Positions 26,418 to 35,295 of a stretch of 46,114 nucleotides of DNA are shown one piece after another (the first letter of the stretch is position 1; every line of letters starts with the position of its first letter). The position numbers and the translations under genes were made by a program. The stretch comes from Streptomyces sp. adm13(2018) (GTDB lineage: Bacteria; Actinomycetota; Actinomycetes; Streptomycetales; Streptomycetaceae). The stretch is from positions 144,622 through 190,735 of the forward strand of contig NZ_RDBH01000114.1 of the NCBI RefSeq assembly GCF_008042145.1. Reading direction: 5' to 3'. Below the pieces are notes generated by a model. That model saw nothing but the letters and a program-made list of their open reading frames with translations, was not told the origin of the DNA and made no database searches.

Positions 26418-27098
26418 CTACGGCTCGAACTTGTAGCCCAGGCCGCGGACCGTGACCAGGTAGCGCGGGGCGCCCGGGTCGGGCTCGATCTTGGCGCGGA
26501 GGCGCTTGACGTGGACGTCGAGGGTCTTGGTGTCTCCGACGTAGTCCGCGCCCCAGACCCGGTCGATGAGCTGCATACGGGTCAGCACGCGGCCCGCGTT
26601 GCGCAGCAGCATCTCCAGGAGGTCGAACTCCTTCAGCGGCAGGTCGACCTTGCCGCCCGCGACCGTCACCACGTGGCGGTCGACGTCCATGCGGACCGGG
26701 CCCGCCTCCAGGGCCGCCGGGGTGACCTCCTCCGGCTCGCCGCGGCGGCGCAGCACCGCGCGGATGCGGGCGACCAGCTCCCGCGAGGAGAAGGGCTTCG
26801 TCACGTAGTCGTCGGCTCCTATCTCCAGCCCGACGACCTTGTCGATCTCACTGTCCTTGGCCGTCACCATGATGACGGGGACGTTCGAGCGGCCGCGGAG
26901 CTGCCGGCACACCTCGGTGCCGGGCAGGCCCGGAAGCATCAGGTCGAGGAGGACGAGGTCGGCCCCGTTGCGCTCGAACTCGTCGAGGCCGTCGGGCCCG
27001 GTCGCCGCTACCGCGACTTCGAAACCCTCCTTGCGAAGCATGTAGGACAGGGCGTCGCTGAAGGATTCCTCATCCTCGACGACAAGCACTCGGGTCAC
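26418..27098 (-). CDS. phoP: Phosphate response regulator PhoP
   Basis: A 226-aa OmpR-type regulator. Acidic pocket VVEDE at the N-terminus, phosphoacceptor D52 in DLVLLDLMLPG, switch Lys K101 in DDYVTKPFSSRE, and a C-terminal winged helix (LPLKEFDLLEMLLRNAGRVL, TLDVHVKRLRAKIEPDPGAP). It overlaps phoR by 4 nt and, with it, forms the PhoR-PhoP system that controls phosphate scavenging and antibiotic production in Streptomyces. Identification as PhoP rests on the phoR/phoU/mtpA context as well as sequence. Confidence 0.93.
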   Translation of the reverse strand: MTRVLVVEDEESFSDALSYMLRKEGFEVAVAATGPDGLDEFERNGADLVLLDLMLPGLPGTEVCRQLRGRSNVPVIMVTAKDSEIDKVVGLEIGADDYVTKPFSSRELVARIRAVLRRRGEPEEVTPAALEAGPVRMDVDRHVVTVAGGKVDLPLKEFDLLEMLLRNAGRVLTRMQLIDRVWGADYVGDTKTLDVHVKRLRAKIEPDPGAPRYLVTVRGLGYKFEP

Positions 27099-28324
27099 GG
27101 AAGGACCTCCGGGGCAGGAAGCGGTTCGGTCATGAGATCAGGGGTGGGGGACGAGGCGGGTCGGCGGTCCCGTACGGCGCCCGCCTCGGGCAGCCGCAAG
27201 GTGAAGGTGGAGCCCTGGCCCTCGGTGCTCCAGACGGTGACCTCTCCGCCGTGGGAGGCGGCCACGTGCTTGACGATGGCCAGGCCGAGTCCGGTGCCGC
27301 CGGTGGCACGGGAGCGGGCCGGGTCGACGCGGTAGAAGCGCTCGAAGACGCGCTCCTTGTCCTTGTCGGGGATGCCGACGCCCTGGTCGGTGACGGCTAT
27401 CTCGATCAGGTCGCCGCCGGGCGCGGCGATCTTGCGGGCCGCGATGCCGACGCGGGTGCGGGCGGGTGAGTAGTTGACGGCGTTCTCGACGAGGTTGCCG
27501 AGGGCGGCGGCGAGCTGGCCGCGGCTGCCCCAGACCCGCAGGTCGGCGTTGCCTCCGGACGCCATGGTGATCTGCTTGGTGGTGGCCGTGTGCCGGGAGC
27601 GGTCGATCGCCTCGTCGACGAGTTCGTCCACGGACACCGGCTCGGAGTCCTCCAGCGGGTCGTCGTTCTGCACGCGGGAGAGGTCGATGAGCTCCTGTAC
27701 GAGGTTGGTGAGGCGGGTCGCCTCGATCTGCATGCGGCCGGCGAAGCGGGTGACCGCCTCGGGGTCGTCCGAGGCGTCCATGACGGCCTCGGAGAGCAGG
27801 GAGAGCGCGCCCGTCGGGGTCTTGAGCTCATGGCTGACGTTGGCGACGAAGTCGCGCCGTACCGCCTCGATGCGGCGGGCCTCGGTGAGGTCCTCGACCA
27901 GCAGCAGCACGAGTCGCGAGCCCAGCGGGGCGACCCGCGCGGACACGGCGAGTGCCTCGCCGCGGCCGCTGCCGCGCCGGGCCAGGTCCAGCTCGACCTG
28001 TCGTATCTCGCCGTCGCGCCGGGTGTCACGGGCCATGTTGAGCATGGGCTCGACGGCCAGTTTCCCGCCGCGGACCAGGCCGAGCGCGTACGCCGCCGAG
28101 CTGGCCTTCACCACGGAGTCGCTCTCGTCGAGGACGACCGCGGAGGAGCGCAGTACGGACAGCACGGTGTCGACGCCGGGCGGGAGCACGGCGTCCGTGT
28201 GCAGGGAGGTACGAGTGGGTCTGGCCTGGTCGCGTTCGCTCCAGCGGAACGCCAGCATGGCGATCACGCCGGTGCACACGCCGGCGATCGCGGCCAGGGC
28301 GGCGACCGCCGCGTTCACGTCCAT
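27095..28324 (-). CDS. phoR: Phosphate sensor histidine kinase PhoR
   Basis: A 409-aa kinase. One N-terminal membrane segment (about 4-26), a PAS-like sensor region (about 50-145), the phosphorylated His in FVANVSHELKTPTGAL (H165) and the ATPase boxes NLVENAVNYSPA, VTDQGVGIPD and GTGLGLAIVKH. A short disordered tail ends the protein. It phosphorylates PhoP under phosphate starvation. Transcription diverges from phoU across a region with PHO-box-like repeats. Confidence 0.94.
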   Translation of the reverse strand: MDVNAAVAALAAIAGVCTGVIAMLAFRWSERDQARPTRTSLHTDAVLPPGVDTVLSVLRSSAVVLDESDSVVKASSAAYALGLVRGGKLAVEPMLNMARDTRRDGEIRQVELDLARRGSGRGEALAVSARVAPLGSRLVLLLVEDLTEARRIEAVRRDFVANVSHELKTPTGALSLLSEAVMDASDDPEAVTRFAGRMQIEATRLTNLVQELIDLSRVQNDDPLEDSEPVSVDELVDEAIDRSRHTATTKQITMASGGNADLRVWGSRGQLAAALGNLVENAVNYSPARTRVGIAARKIAAPGGDLIEIAVTDQGVGIPDKDKERVFERFYRVDPARSRATGGTGLGLAIVKHVAASHGGEVTVWSTEGQGSTFTLRLPEAGAVRDRRPASSPTPDLMTEPLPAPEVLP

Positions 28325-28398
28325 GCCTCCCAGGTTATGCGGGTGCGAGGACTCTCTCCCAGCCGTCCGAGTGGCTCCTCGAACACTCGTCGCTCAGA

Positions 28399-28473
28399 GT
28401 TCACCCCGAGGACCGGAGTGGTTCACATGCCCCGGGCGGGCCGACGGCTCACGTCGCCCAGAGTTCACCTTGG
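28399..28473. promoter_or_regulatory. PHO box cluster between phoR and phoU
   Basis: GTTCAC-type direct-repeat units, the PhoP recognition element, occur at 28399 (GTTCACCCCGA), 28421 (GTTCACATGCC, exactly two 11-bp units later) and 28463 (GTTCACCTTGG), with a weaker GCTCACGTCG at 28447. PhoP is known to bind such repeats and to control phoRP and phoU. Confidence 0.75.
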
Positions 28474-28600
28474 GGAAAGTATTGATTCATGTGTGCGGGT
28501 GGAGCCGGACGCGTGAGGGACGGAGGGTGGGAGCGTGGGGATCCGAGCCCCCCATCCGGACCCCGGAGCTTTGCCGAGCTTTGCGTAGAGAGGGACATCC

Positions 28601-29281
28601 ATGCGGGACGCGTACCACGAGGAACTGGACTCGATCGGCGAGAGCCTGGTCGAGATGGCCCGCCTCGTCGGGTCCGCGGTCGGACGCGCCACCACGGCGA
28701 TGCTCGACGCGGACCTCAAGCTGGCGGAGAGCGTGATCGCCGCCGACCAGAAGGTCGACGACCTCCAGCACGAGCTGGAGGCCCGGGCGATAGCGCTGCT
28801 CGCGCGGCAGCAGCCGGTGGCGACGGACCTGCGGATCGTGGTCACGTCGCTGCGGATGAGCGCCGACCTGGAGCGCTCGGGCGACCTGGCGCAGCACGTG
28901 GCGAAGCTCGCCCGGCTGCGGTTCCCCGACACGGCGGTGCCCCGGGACCTGCACGCGACCATCCTGGAGATGGGGCAGCTGGCGCAGCGCCTGATGGCGA
29001 AGGCGGCGGAGGTCATCATCACCAAGGACGTCGACCTGGCGCTCCAGCTGGAGACGGACGACGACGAGATGGACCTGCTGCACCGGACGCTGTTCCAGCA
29101 CCTGATCGACGACCGCTGGAAGCACGGCATCGAGACGGCGGTCGACGTGACGCTGCTCGGCCGCTACTACGAGCGGTTCGCCGACCACGCGGTGTCGGTG
29201 GCGAAGCGCGTGGTGTACCTGGTGACGGGTGAGCACGCGGACGAGCTGCAGGCGGCGGACGCGCCGGTCGAGGGCGCGTAG
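28601..29281 (+). CDS. phoU: Phosphate signalling protein PhoU
   Basis: A 226-aa all-helical protein made of two PhoU repeats; conserved features include VIAADQKVDDLQHELE, RQQPVATDLRIVVTSL and the second-repeat RYYERFADHAVSVAKRV. GAGAGGG precedes the ATG. PhoU dampens PhoR signalling. The C-terminus has a short acidic tail. Divergent from phoR, with shared PHO boxes. Confidence 0.95.
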   Translation: MRDAYHEELDSIGESLVEMARLVGSAVGRATTAMLDADLKLAESVIAADQKVDDLQHELEARAIALLARQQPVATDLRIVVTSLRMSADLERSGDLAQHVAKLARLRFPDTAVPRDLHATILEMGQLAQRLMAKAAEVIITKDVDLALQLETDDDEMDLLHRTLFQHLIDDRWKHGIETAVDVTLLGRYYERFADHAVSVAKRVVYLVTGEHADELQAADAPVEGA

Positions 29282-29372
29282 GCGCGCGGGCGCCGATGCG
29301 CCGTTGATGCGCCGGTCCGGGTGGGCATGCAATGGGGGGAGGCGATGTGCGCCTCGAAAGGGAGGGACCCCC

Positions 29373-29531
29373 ATGGCCGATTCCCCCAACCCGACCGCGA
29401 CCACCTCGGGGCCGGAGGCACCGCGCGAGGCGGTGCACCTGCCCCTGCTGGGCGCCTGCGGCTGCGGCTCCGGCTGCGGCTGCGGGTGCCAGTCGGGCGG
29501 CCCGTGCCAGTGCGGCGGCTGCTCGGGCTGA
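29373..29531 (+). CDS. mtpA: Metallothionein-like protein MtpA
   Basis: A 52-aa protein from ATG 29373 with GGGAGGG upstream. After a Pro/Thr-rich start and LPLLGACGCGSGC the protein is almost only Gly, Ser and Cys with eight cysteines in CxC/CxxC spacing. A gene named mtpA for a metallothionein-like protein beside phoU and linked to the Pho system is known from S. lividans. Expected to bind zinc or copper in the cytoplasm. Confidence 0.8.
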   Translation: MADSPNPTATTSGPEAPREAVHLPLLGACGCGSGCGCGCQSGGPCQCGGCSG

Positions 29532-29545
29532 CCGGGATGTGCGGA

Positions 29546-29579
29546 GGGGGTGGGGTGCGGGGATGCCGCACCCGCCCCC
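29546..29579. terminator. Bidirectional terminator between mtpA and GNAT gene
   Basis: GGGTGCGG/CCGCACCC stem with a GGATG loop, extended by GGGGG/CCCCC after a small internal bulge. Confidence 0.75.
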
Positions 29580-29597
29580 GTCTCCGTTCTCCCCTTA

Positions 29598-30065
29598 CTA
29601 CAGGTCCAGGACGCCGACGATCTGGTCGCCGCTGGTCTCCCCCGTGGGACGGAAGCCGAGCCGTTCGTAGAAGGCGCCGGGCCCGTCCTCGCCGGGTTCC
29701 CAGGTGACGTACAGCTGTGAGGCGCCGCGCCGGCGCAGCTCGTCGCGGACGGCTTCGACGGCGAACCGGCCGTATCCCCTGCCCTGCCCGTCGGCGGCGA
29801 TGTTGAGCCGCCAGAGACCGCTGCGGCGGTCGTCGGGGTCCTTCTCGGCGTTCCACTGGAGGTCGAGGAAGGCCATGAGGAAGCCGACGGCCTTGTCCCC
29901 GTCGAAGACCAGCCGCGGCCAGGCGGCCTCCCCGAAGGCGTAGGCCTCGGCGAGGGAGGTCGAGACGGGAGCGACGTTCCGCTCCTGGTGGGGGTGGACG
30001 CGCAGGGCGAGGGCGGCGTCGACGGTGGCGGGGGTGATCTCCTCCAGGCGGAGCGACGTACTCAT
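29598..30065 (-). CDS. GNAT-family N-acetyltransferase
   Basis: A 155-aa protein. The acetyl-CoA signature is the RLNIAADGQGRGYGRFAVEAV region (QGRGYG), and GAFYERLGFRPTGE is the usual C-terminal beta-bulge region. Substrate unknown. TAGCCT lies 7 nt before the ATG, so the mRNA may be leaderless. Confidence 0.88.
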   Translation of the reverse strand: MSTSLRLEEITPATVDAALALRVHPHQERNVAPVSTSLAEAYAFGEAAWPRLVFDGDKAVGFLMAFLDLQWNAEKDPDDRRSGLWRLNIAADGQGRGYGRFAVEAVRDELRRRGASQLYVTWEPGEDGPGAFYERLGFRPTGETSGDQIVGVLDL

Positions 30066-30184
30066 GGGGCGGAGGCTAGCGAGGACCCACGGATTCGGCG
30101 CGCGAATTCCCGCCGCGCGGGCGTCGGATGGCCGGGCCGAAGCGAGGCAGGAGCCGGGCCGCGCCCGGGCCCACGGGTACGAGC

Positions 30185-30224
30185 AAGGCCCCCACTCGCG
30201 GAGAAACCGCAGGTGGGGGCCCTT
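30185..30224 (-). terminator. Terminator of gpmA
   Basis: AAGGCCCCCAC pairs with GTGGGGGCCCTT with one bulged base, plus an inner CGG/CCG stem, just downstream of the gpmA stop. Confidence 0.75.
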
Positions 30225-30236
30225 CGTGCGTCAGGG

Positions 30237-30998
30237 TTACTTCTTCTTGCCCTGGTTCTTGACCGCCTCGATGGCGGCCGCCGCGGCCTCCGGGTCGAGG
30301 TAGGTGCCGCCCGGGTTGAGGGGCTTGAAGTTCTCGTCCAGCTCGTAGGAGAGCGGGATGCCCGTCGGGATGTTGAGGCCCGCGATGGCCTCGTCCGAGA
30401 CGCCGTCCAGGTGCTTCACGAGCGCGCGGAGGCTGTTGCCGTGGGCCGCGACCAGGACCGTGCGGCCCGTCAGCAGGTCCGGGACGATCGCGTCGTACCA
30501 GTACGGGAGCATGCGCTCCACGACGTCCTTGAGGCACTCCGTGTCCGGGCGCAGCTCCGGCGGGATCGTCGCGTAGCGGGCGTCGTGCGCCTGCGAGAAC
30601 TCACTGTCGTCCGAGAGCGGCGGCGGCGGGGTGTCGTACGAGCGGCGCCAGAGCATGAACTGCTCCTCGCCGAACTCGGCGAGCGTCTGGGCCTTGTCCT
30701 TGCCCTGGAGCGCGCCGTAGTGGCGCTCGTTCAGGCGCCACGAGCGGTTCACCGGGATCCAGTGGCGGTCCGCGGACTCCAGCGCGAGCTGGGCGGTGCG
30801 GATGGCGCGCTTCTGGAGGGAGGTGTGCAGGACGTCGGGGAGCAGGCCGGCGTCCTTCAGCAGCTCGCCGCCGCGCGTCGCCTCCTTCTCACCCTTCGCG
30901 GTGAGGTTCACGTCCACCCATCCGGTGAACAGATTCTTCTCGTTCCACTCGCTCTCGCCATGGCGGAGGAGGATCAGCTTGTACGGTGCGTCGGCCAT
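30237..30998 (-). CDS. gpmA: 2,3-bisphosphoglycerate-dependent phosphoglycerate mutase
   Basis: A 253-aa protein from ATG 30998. The catalytic His lies in [12 protein letters not shown], with R/E residues in [14 protein letters not shown] and the second His in [16 protein letters not shown]. Glycolysis/gluconeogenesis, cytoplasm. The start has no clear ribosome site, but TAGGCT stands 7 nt upstream, suggesting a leaderless mRNA. Divergent from the MFS gene. Confidence 0.93.
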   Translation of the reverse strand: MADAPYKLILLRHGESEWNEKNLFTGWVDVNLTAKGEKEATRGGELLKDAGLLPDVLHTSLQKRAIRTAQLALESADRHWIPVNRSWRLNERHYGALQGKDKAQTLAEFGEEQFMLWRRSYDTPPPPLSDDSEFSQAHDARYATIPPELRPDTECLKDVVERMLPYWYDAIVPDLLTGRTVLVAAHGNSLRALVKHLDGVSDEAIAGLNIPTGIPLSYELDENFKPLNPGGTYLDPEAAAAAIEAVKNQGKKK

Positions 30999-31025
30999 GC
31001 GGACGAGCCTAATGGACCTCCGACG

Positions 31026-31080
31026 ATTGACGCGCGTCGTCAATTCGCTGGCGTCCGACACCTGAGATACGTAAGTTACG
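31026..31080. promoter_or_regulatory. Palindromes in the gpmA/MFS divergent region
   Basis: ATTGACG-CGCGT-CGTCAAT (31026-31044) is a perfect 7-bp inverted repeat, and CGTAAGTTACG (31070-31080) is a second palindrome. Both lie between divergent genes and may be operators; a -10-like TACACT for the MFS gene is at 31097-31102. Confidence 0.4.
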
Positions 31081-31123
31081 AGGGCCGCAAGCGGGACTTA
31101 CACTCACAGGGGGCCGGCCACAC

Positions 31124-32596
31124 ATGTCCATCGACTCGCTCAGACGATCAGCCAGCGCGACCGTCTCCGGGTTTCCGCGGGGCTTCTGGTGGCTCTGGCT
31201 GTCGACCCTGGTCAACCGCACCGGGGCCTTCGTCCTCACCTTCCTCTCCCTCTACCTGACGGTGGAGCTCGGACACTCGGCCTGGTTCGCCGGACTCGTC
31301 GTCGCCCTCCACGGCCTCGGCGGCGTCGCCGGCTCCCCGCTCGGCGGCGCGCTCACCGACCGCTGGGGCCGCCGCCCCACGATGGTCACCATGCACCTCG
31401 CGGCCGCCGCGTCCGCCGCCGCCCTCGCCGTCGTCACCAGCGCCTGGGCCATCGCGACGGTCGTCCTCCTCATGGGCGTCGCCATGCAGGCGGTCCGGCC
31501 CTCCATCAACGCGACCATCGCCGACATGGTCCCCGCCCACGACGTGCGCCGGGCCTACGCCCTCAACTACTGGGCCCTCAACCTCGGCTTCGCCATCGCC
31601 TCCATCGGCGGCGGCGCCGCGATCTTCCTCGGCTACCGGACGCTGTTCGTCGTGGACGCCATCGCGACCACCCTGTGCGCCGTCATCGTCTTCCTCCGCC
31701 TCCCCGAGACCCGCCCCGCCGCCCGTACCGACCAGACCGGCGCCCCCGTCGTCGAGGCCGAGGTCAGCATGCTGACGGTGCTGCGCGACGCCCCCTTCCG
31801 CACCCTCGTCCTCCTCAACCTCCTCGTCTGCCTCGTCTTCACCGCCCCCTGGATCGGCCTTCCCCTCACCATGGCGGACCAGGGCCTCTCGCCCTCCTCC
31901 TACGGCGTCGTCATCGCCGTCAACGGCATCGTGATCGTCGGCTTCCAGCTGCTCGTCAACAAGCTCACCGACAAGCGCTCCCCCGTCGTCCTGCTCACCC
32001 TCTCCTCGCTCCTCTTCGCCCTCGGCACCGGCGCCACCGCCCTCGCCGGCTCCTCCGTGGTGGCCTTCGCCGCGACCGTCGTCATCTGGACCGTGGGCGA
32101 GATGATCCACGTCCCGACGAACGCCGCCGCCACCGCGCTCCTCGCCCCCGAGCACGCCCGCGGCCGCTACCAGGGCGTCATGGGCATGTCCTGGGCCGTC
32201 GCCGGGTTCGTCGCCCCGATCGGCGCCGGCGCGATCGTCGGCGGGCCCGGTCCCGACGTCCTGTGGGCCGCGACCTTCGCCGTCGGCGTCCTCGCCGCCG
32301 TCGGCTACACCCTGCGCCTCCGCAAGGCCCTCTGCGAGGACGGCGCCGGAGTCGGCAGCGGGGAGGAGACCGGTGGCGGCCGTACGGAGGAGACCGGTGG
32401 CGGCGGTGTCCGGGTCGTCGACGGCGGCAGCCTGTCGGATGACGGCGGCGTCGGCGGCGGCCTCGACGAGGTAGGAGTCGTCGTCGTGAGCGTCGGTGAC
32501 ATCGGCCCCGGCGTCGGGACGTCCACCGTCGCCGAGCCCGCCGTCGCGGAGTCCGCCGTCAGTCCCTCGGCCGGTGCTCCTGCCCCGCGAGCCTGA
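31124..32596 (+). CDS. MFS transporter
   Basis: A 490-aa protein. About 12 membrane segments in residues 15-405; the loop 2-3 motif A is GGALTDRWGRRP and a second copy-like motif occurs in the C-half (KLTDKRSP). It resembles drug-efflux-type MFS proteins, but the substrate is not predictable. The last ~85 residues form a Gly/Glu/Val-rich cytoplasmic tail with an 18-bp in-frame repeat (GAGGAGACCGGTGGCGGC). Its 3' end overlaps the convergent hydrolase gene by 38 nt. Confidence 0.88.
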   Translation: MSIDSLRRSASATVSGFPRGFWWLWLSTLVNRTGAFVLTFLSLYLTVELGHSAWFAGLVVALHGLGGVAGSPLGGALTDRWGRRPTMVTMHLAAAASAAALAVVTSAWAIATVVLLMGVAMQAVRPSINATIADMVPAHDVRRAYALNYWALNLGFAIASIGGGAAIFLGYRTLFVVDAIATTLCAVIVFLRLPETRPAARTDQTGAPVVEAEVSMLTVLRDAPFRTLVLLNLLVCLVFTAPWIGLPLTMADQGLSPSSYGVVIAVNGIVIVGFQLLVNKLTDKRSPVVLLTLSSLLFALGTGATALAGSSVVAFAATVVIWTVGEMIHVPTNAAATALLAPEHARGRYQGVMGMSWAVAGFVAPIGAGAIVGGPGPDVLWAATFAVGVLAAVGYTLRLRKALCEDGAGVGSGEETGGGRTEETGGGGVRVVDGGSLSDDGGVGGGLDEVGVVVVSVGDIGPGVGTSTVAEPAVAESAVSPSAGAPAPRA

Positions 32597-33560
32597 AGCC
32601 GTTCCCGTCCCTGCGTACTTCGGCCGTGCCCGAGCCGCCGAAGTGCGCGGGGACGACCAGTTCCCGCCGGTCGGCGGCCCGTTCGAGAATCCGGCGGCGG
32701 CTCGCCGCCGCTCCTCCGGCGTCCAGGCAGAAGCAGCTGTTGTGCGCGGGGTCGAGGATCTGCACGGGGCTGTGCAGCAGGTCGCCGACGAACACCGCGT
32801 GCTCCCCCTTCGACGCGAGGCGCAGGACGGCCGAGCCGGGCGTGTGCCCCGGCGCGGACTCCAGGGTCAGGTGCTCGTCGATGCGGTGGGACCCGTCCCA
32901 GAGCACGGTCCGCCCCGCGCGGTGGAGGGGCGCGACGCTGTCCTCGTAGACGAGGCGGTCGTGCGGCGCGCGGCCTCCGCCGTAGCCGTTGTCCGGGCCG
33001 AAGTGGGCGTCGTCCGCCGCCGGTACGAGGTACTCGGCGCGCGGGAAGGTCGGGACCCACTCCGTACCGGCGTCCGCACCGGTAGCGACGCCGGTACCGG
33101 CGCGGCTCGGGCCGTGGGCTCCGCCCGGCGCCCCGTCCGAGCCGTCCGAGCCGTCCGCCGCCCGGGTGTTCCAGCCGACGTGGTCGGCGTGCAGGTGGGT
33201 GTTGACGACGACGTCCACGTCCTCGGGCCGGACCCCGGCCAGCTCCAGGCGGCCGAGGAAGTCCCCCTGCCAGTGGTGGAACTGCGCCACGCCGGGGCGC
33301 TCGCGCCCGTTGCCCACCCCCGTGTCGACCAGGACCGTCCGGCCCGCGCTGCGCAGCACCCACGTCTGCAGCGCCATGACCGCCCGGTCGCCCTCCGGCT
33401 CCCAGTGGTCCGGTGCCAGCCAGCCCCGGTTGTCCTGCCAGGTCCGCCGGGGGGCCGTGGGGACGAGGTCCGCGGCGCTCGCGAACGCCCCCCGCCACTC
33501 GACGACCCGGACGAGCTCGACGTCCCCCAGCACCATGCGTTCCACGCTCTCCTGTGTCAT
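32559..33560 (-). CDS. Metallo-beta-lactamase-fold hydrolase
   Basis: A 333-aa protein. The zinc motif HLHADHVGW is intact, with further ligands in APGHTPGS, VFVGDLLHSP and the C-terminal VPAHFGGSG. A Gly/Ala/Asp-rich insertion of about 35 residues follows the first motif. Probably a lactonase or thiolesterase-like enzyme. It diverges from an AraC gene, which probably regulates it. TAACGT lies 7 nt before the ATG, so a leaderless mRNA is likely. Confidence 0.85.
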   Translation of the reverse strand: MTQESVERMVLGDVELVRVVEWRGAFASAADLVPTAPRRTWQDNRGWLAPDHWEPEGDRAVMALQTWVLRSAGRTVLVDTGVGNGRERPGVAQFHHWQGDFLGRLELAGVRPEDVDVVVNTHLHADHVGWNTRAADGSDGSDGAPGGAHGPSRAGTGVATGADAGTEWVPTFPRAEYLVPAADDAHFGPDNGYGGGRAPHDRLVYEDSVAPLHRAGRTVLWDGSHRIDEHLTLESAPGHTPGSAVLRLASKGEHAVFVGDLLHSPVQILDPAHNSCFCLDAGGAAASRRRILERAADRRELVVPAHFGGSGTAEVRRDGNGFRLAGQEHRPRD

Positions 33561-33666
33561 GCCGTCGACGTTAGGCAGTACGCGTGAGACTCTCCATGCC
33601 CGTACGGCTCCTCCGGATACGCGTACGGCTCACCGGAGGCCCCACGGCCGGGGCTACGCTGGCGCG

Positions 33667-34755
33667 ATGGACGTGGTGAGCGACGCGATCTCGGCGGTAC
33701 GGATCGGCCGGCCCTCCTCGCGGCGGGTGCGGATCGCCGGCCGCTGGTGCACCCGCCTCGCTGCGTACGGGGGCGCGGGTTTCCACGTCGTCCTGGAGGG
33801 ACACTGCTGGCTGCTGCCCGACGGCGGCGACCCGGTCGAACTCGGCCCCGGCGACGCGGTCCTGCTGCCGCACGGCACAGGGCACGTGATGGCGGACCGG
33901 CCCGCCGACGCGGCGGAACTCTCGCGCGCCGTGCCCTTCGAGCGGTGGCTGGACGGGACGGCGTCACGGCCCCCGCCCGCGCGTCCCGGGGAAGCCGCCG
34001 GAGCAGGCTCCGGGGCGTACGCCGGGAAAAGCGCCGGGGAGTACGCCGGGACAGGCGACGGGAAGGGTCCCGGGAAGGGCCTCGGAGAGGACGCCGTAGA
34101 CGGTCCCGTCGTCGAGATGCTGTGCGGCAAGTACCGGCTCGACCGCAGTCACGTCCATCCGCTCCTCGCGGAGCTCCCCCCGGTCGTGCACCTGCCGCAC
34201 CAGCCCGGCGGCCACGGCGCTACCGCCCCCGACAGCGCCGATTCCGGTCTGCGCGCCGCCATCGCCCTCCTCGGCGGCGAGGTGGGCGAGCGGCTGCCCG
34301 GCTCCGCGGTCGCCCTGCCGAGCCTGCTCGACCTGCTCCTCGTCTACATGATCCGGTCCTGGACGGCGGGCGCGGGCGGCGCGGGCGGGAGCTGGCCGGC
34401 CGCCCTCGGCGACCCGGTGACCGCCGCCGCCCTGCGGGCCGTGCACTCCGACCCGGCCGCCGCCTGGACCGTCGACCTGCTCGCGGCCGAGGCCGGGGTG
34501 TCCCGTCCCACGCTGGCCCGCCGGTTCACCGGTCTCGTGGGCCGGCCCCCGATGGCGTACCTCACCTGGTGGCGGCTGACCCGTGCGGCCGCCCTGCTCC
34601 GGGACACCGGGGACCCGCTGGCCGCCGTCGCCCGGCGCGTCGGCTACAGCACGCCGTACGCCCTGTCGCACGCCTTCCGCCGGGAGTTCGGCACCACGCC
34701 GGGCCGGTACCGCGCGGAACTGGCCACCACCGTCACCGCCACCACCGTCGGCTGA
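33667..34755 (+). CDS. AraC-family regulator with cupin domain
   Basis: A 362-aa protein from ATG 33667. N-terminal cupin-type sensor (AGFHVVLEGHCWLLPDGG, GPGDAVLLPHGTGH). After this comes a low-complexity Gly/Lys insertion (residues ~110-140), a helical middle, and a C-terminal double helix-turn-helix (LAAEAGVSRPTLARRFTGLVG, ARRVGYSTPYALSHAFRREFG). TACGCT at 33655-33660 lies 6 nt before the start, again leaderless-like. Divergent from the metallo-hydrolase gene, its likely target. Confidence 0.88.
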   Translation: MDVVSDAISAVRIGRPSSRRVRIAGRWCTRLAAYGGAGFHVVLEGHCWLLPDGGDPVELGPGDAVLLPHGTGHVMADRPADAAELSRAVPFERWLDGTASRPPPARPGEAAGAGSGAYAGKSAGEYAGTGDGKGPGKGLGEDAVDGPVVEMLCGKYRLDRSHVHPLLAELPPVVHLPHQPGGHGATAPDSADSGLRAAIALLGGEVGERLPGSAVALPSLLDLLLVYMIRSWTAGAGGAGGSWPAALGDPVTAAALRAVHSDPAAAWTVDLLAAEAGVSRPTLARRFTGLVGRPPMAYLTWWRLTRAAALLRDTGDPLAAVARRVGYSTPYALSHAFRREFGTTPGRYRAELATTVTATTVG

Positions 34756-34785
34756 GCGCGTCGCGGATCGGCGGCGTTCGGCTCG

Positions 34786-35295
34786 TCACCCGCTCGCGGT
34801 ACTCGGCTTCTGGGTCAGGTTCTTGAACGCGTCGAGGTTCCGGGTCGACTCGCCGCGCGAGACCCGCCACTCGTACTCGCGGCGGATCGCCGACGCGAAG
34901 CCGAGCTCCAGGAGCGTGTTGAAGTCGCCGTCCGCCGCCTCCAGGACCGAGCCGAGCAGCCGGTCCAGCTCCTCGGGCGTCACCGCGGCGAGCGGCAGCT
35001 TGCCGGCCAGGTAGATGTCGCCGAGGCCGTCGACCGCGTAACTCACCCCGTACAGACGGAGGTTGCGTTCGAGGAGCCAGCGGTGGACCCCCGGCTCGTT
35101 CTCGTCCGGGTGGCGGATGACGAACGCGTTGAGGGAGAGCGAGTGGCGTCCGAGGCGCAGCGAGAGCGTCGTGTAGAGCTTCCGTGTGCCGGGGAGTTTC
35201 ACGACGTAGGAGCCCGGTTCGGGGGACTCCCACTCCAGCTCCGCGTCCTTGAAGGTGTCCTCGACGATCCGTCGGACGTCCTCGGTCTCAGCCAT
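34786..35295 (-). CDS. YbjN-domain protein
   Basis: A 169-aa protein with the YbjN-like alpha/beta core ([48 protein letters not shown]). It overlaps mshA by 8 nt and shares its operon; this pair is common in actinobacteria. Proteins of this family may act as chaperone-like secretion partners, but no function is assigned here. Confidence 0.85.
   Translation of the reverse strand: MAETEDVRRIVEDTFKDAELEWESPEPGSYVVKLPGTRKLYTTLSLRLGRHSLSLNAFVIRHPDENEPGVHRWLLERNLRLYGVSYAVDGLGDIYLAGKLPLAAVTPEELDRLLGSVLEAADGDFNTLLELGFASAIRREYEWRVSRGESTRNLDAFKNLTQKPSTASG

Noticed and set aside
33080..33180. Repeat-like sequence in the metallo-hydrolase gene
   Set aside because: It is the coding sequence of a low-complexity insertion in frame, not a separate element.
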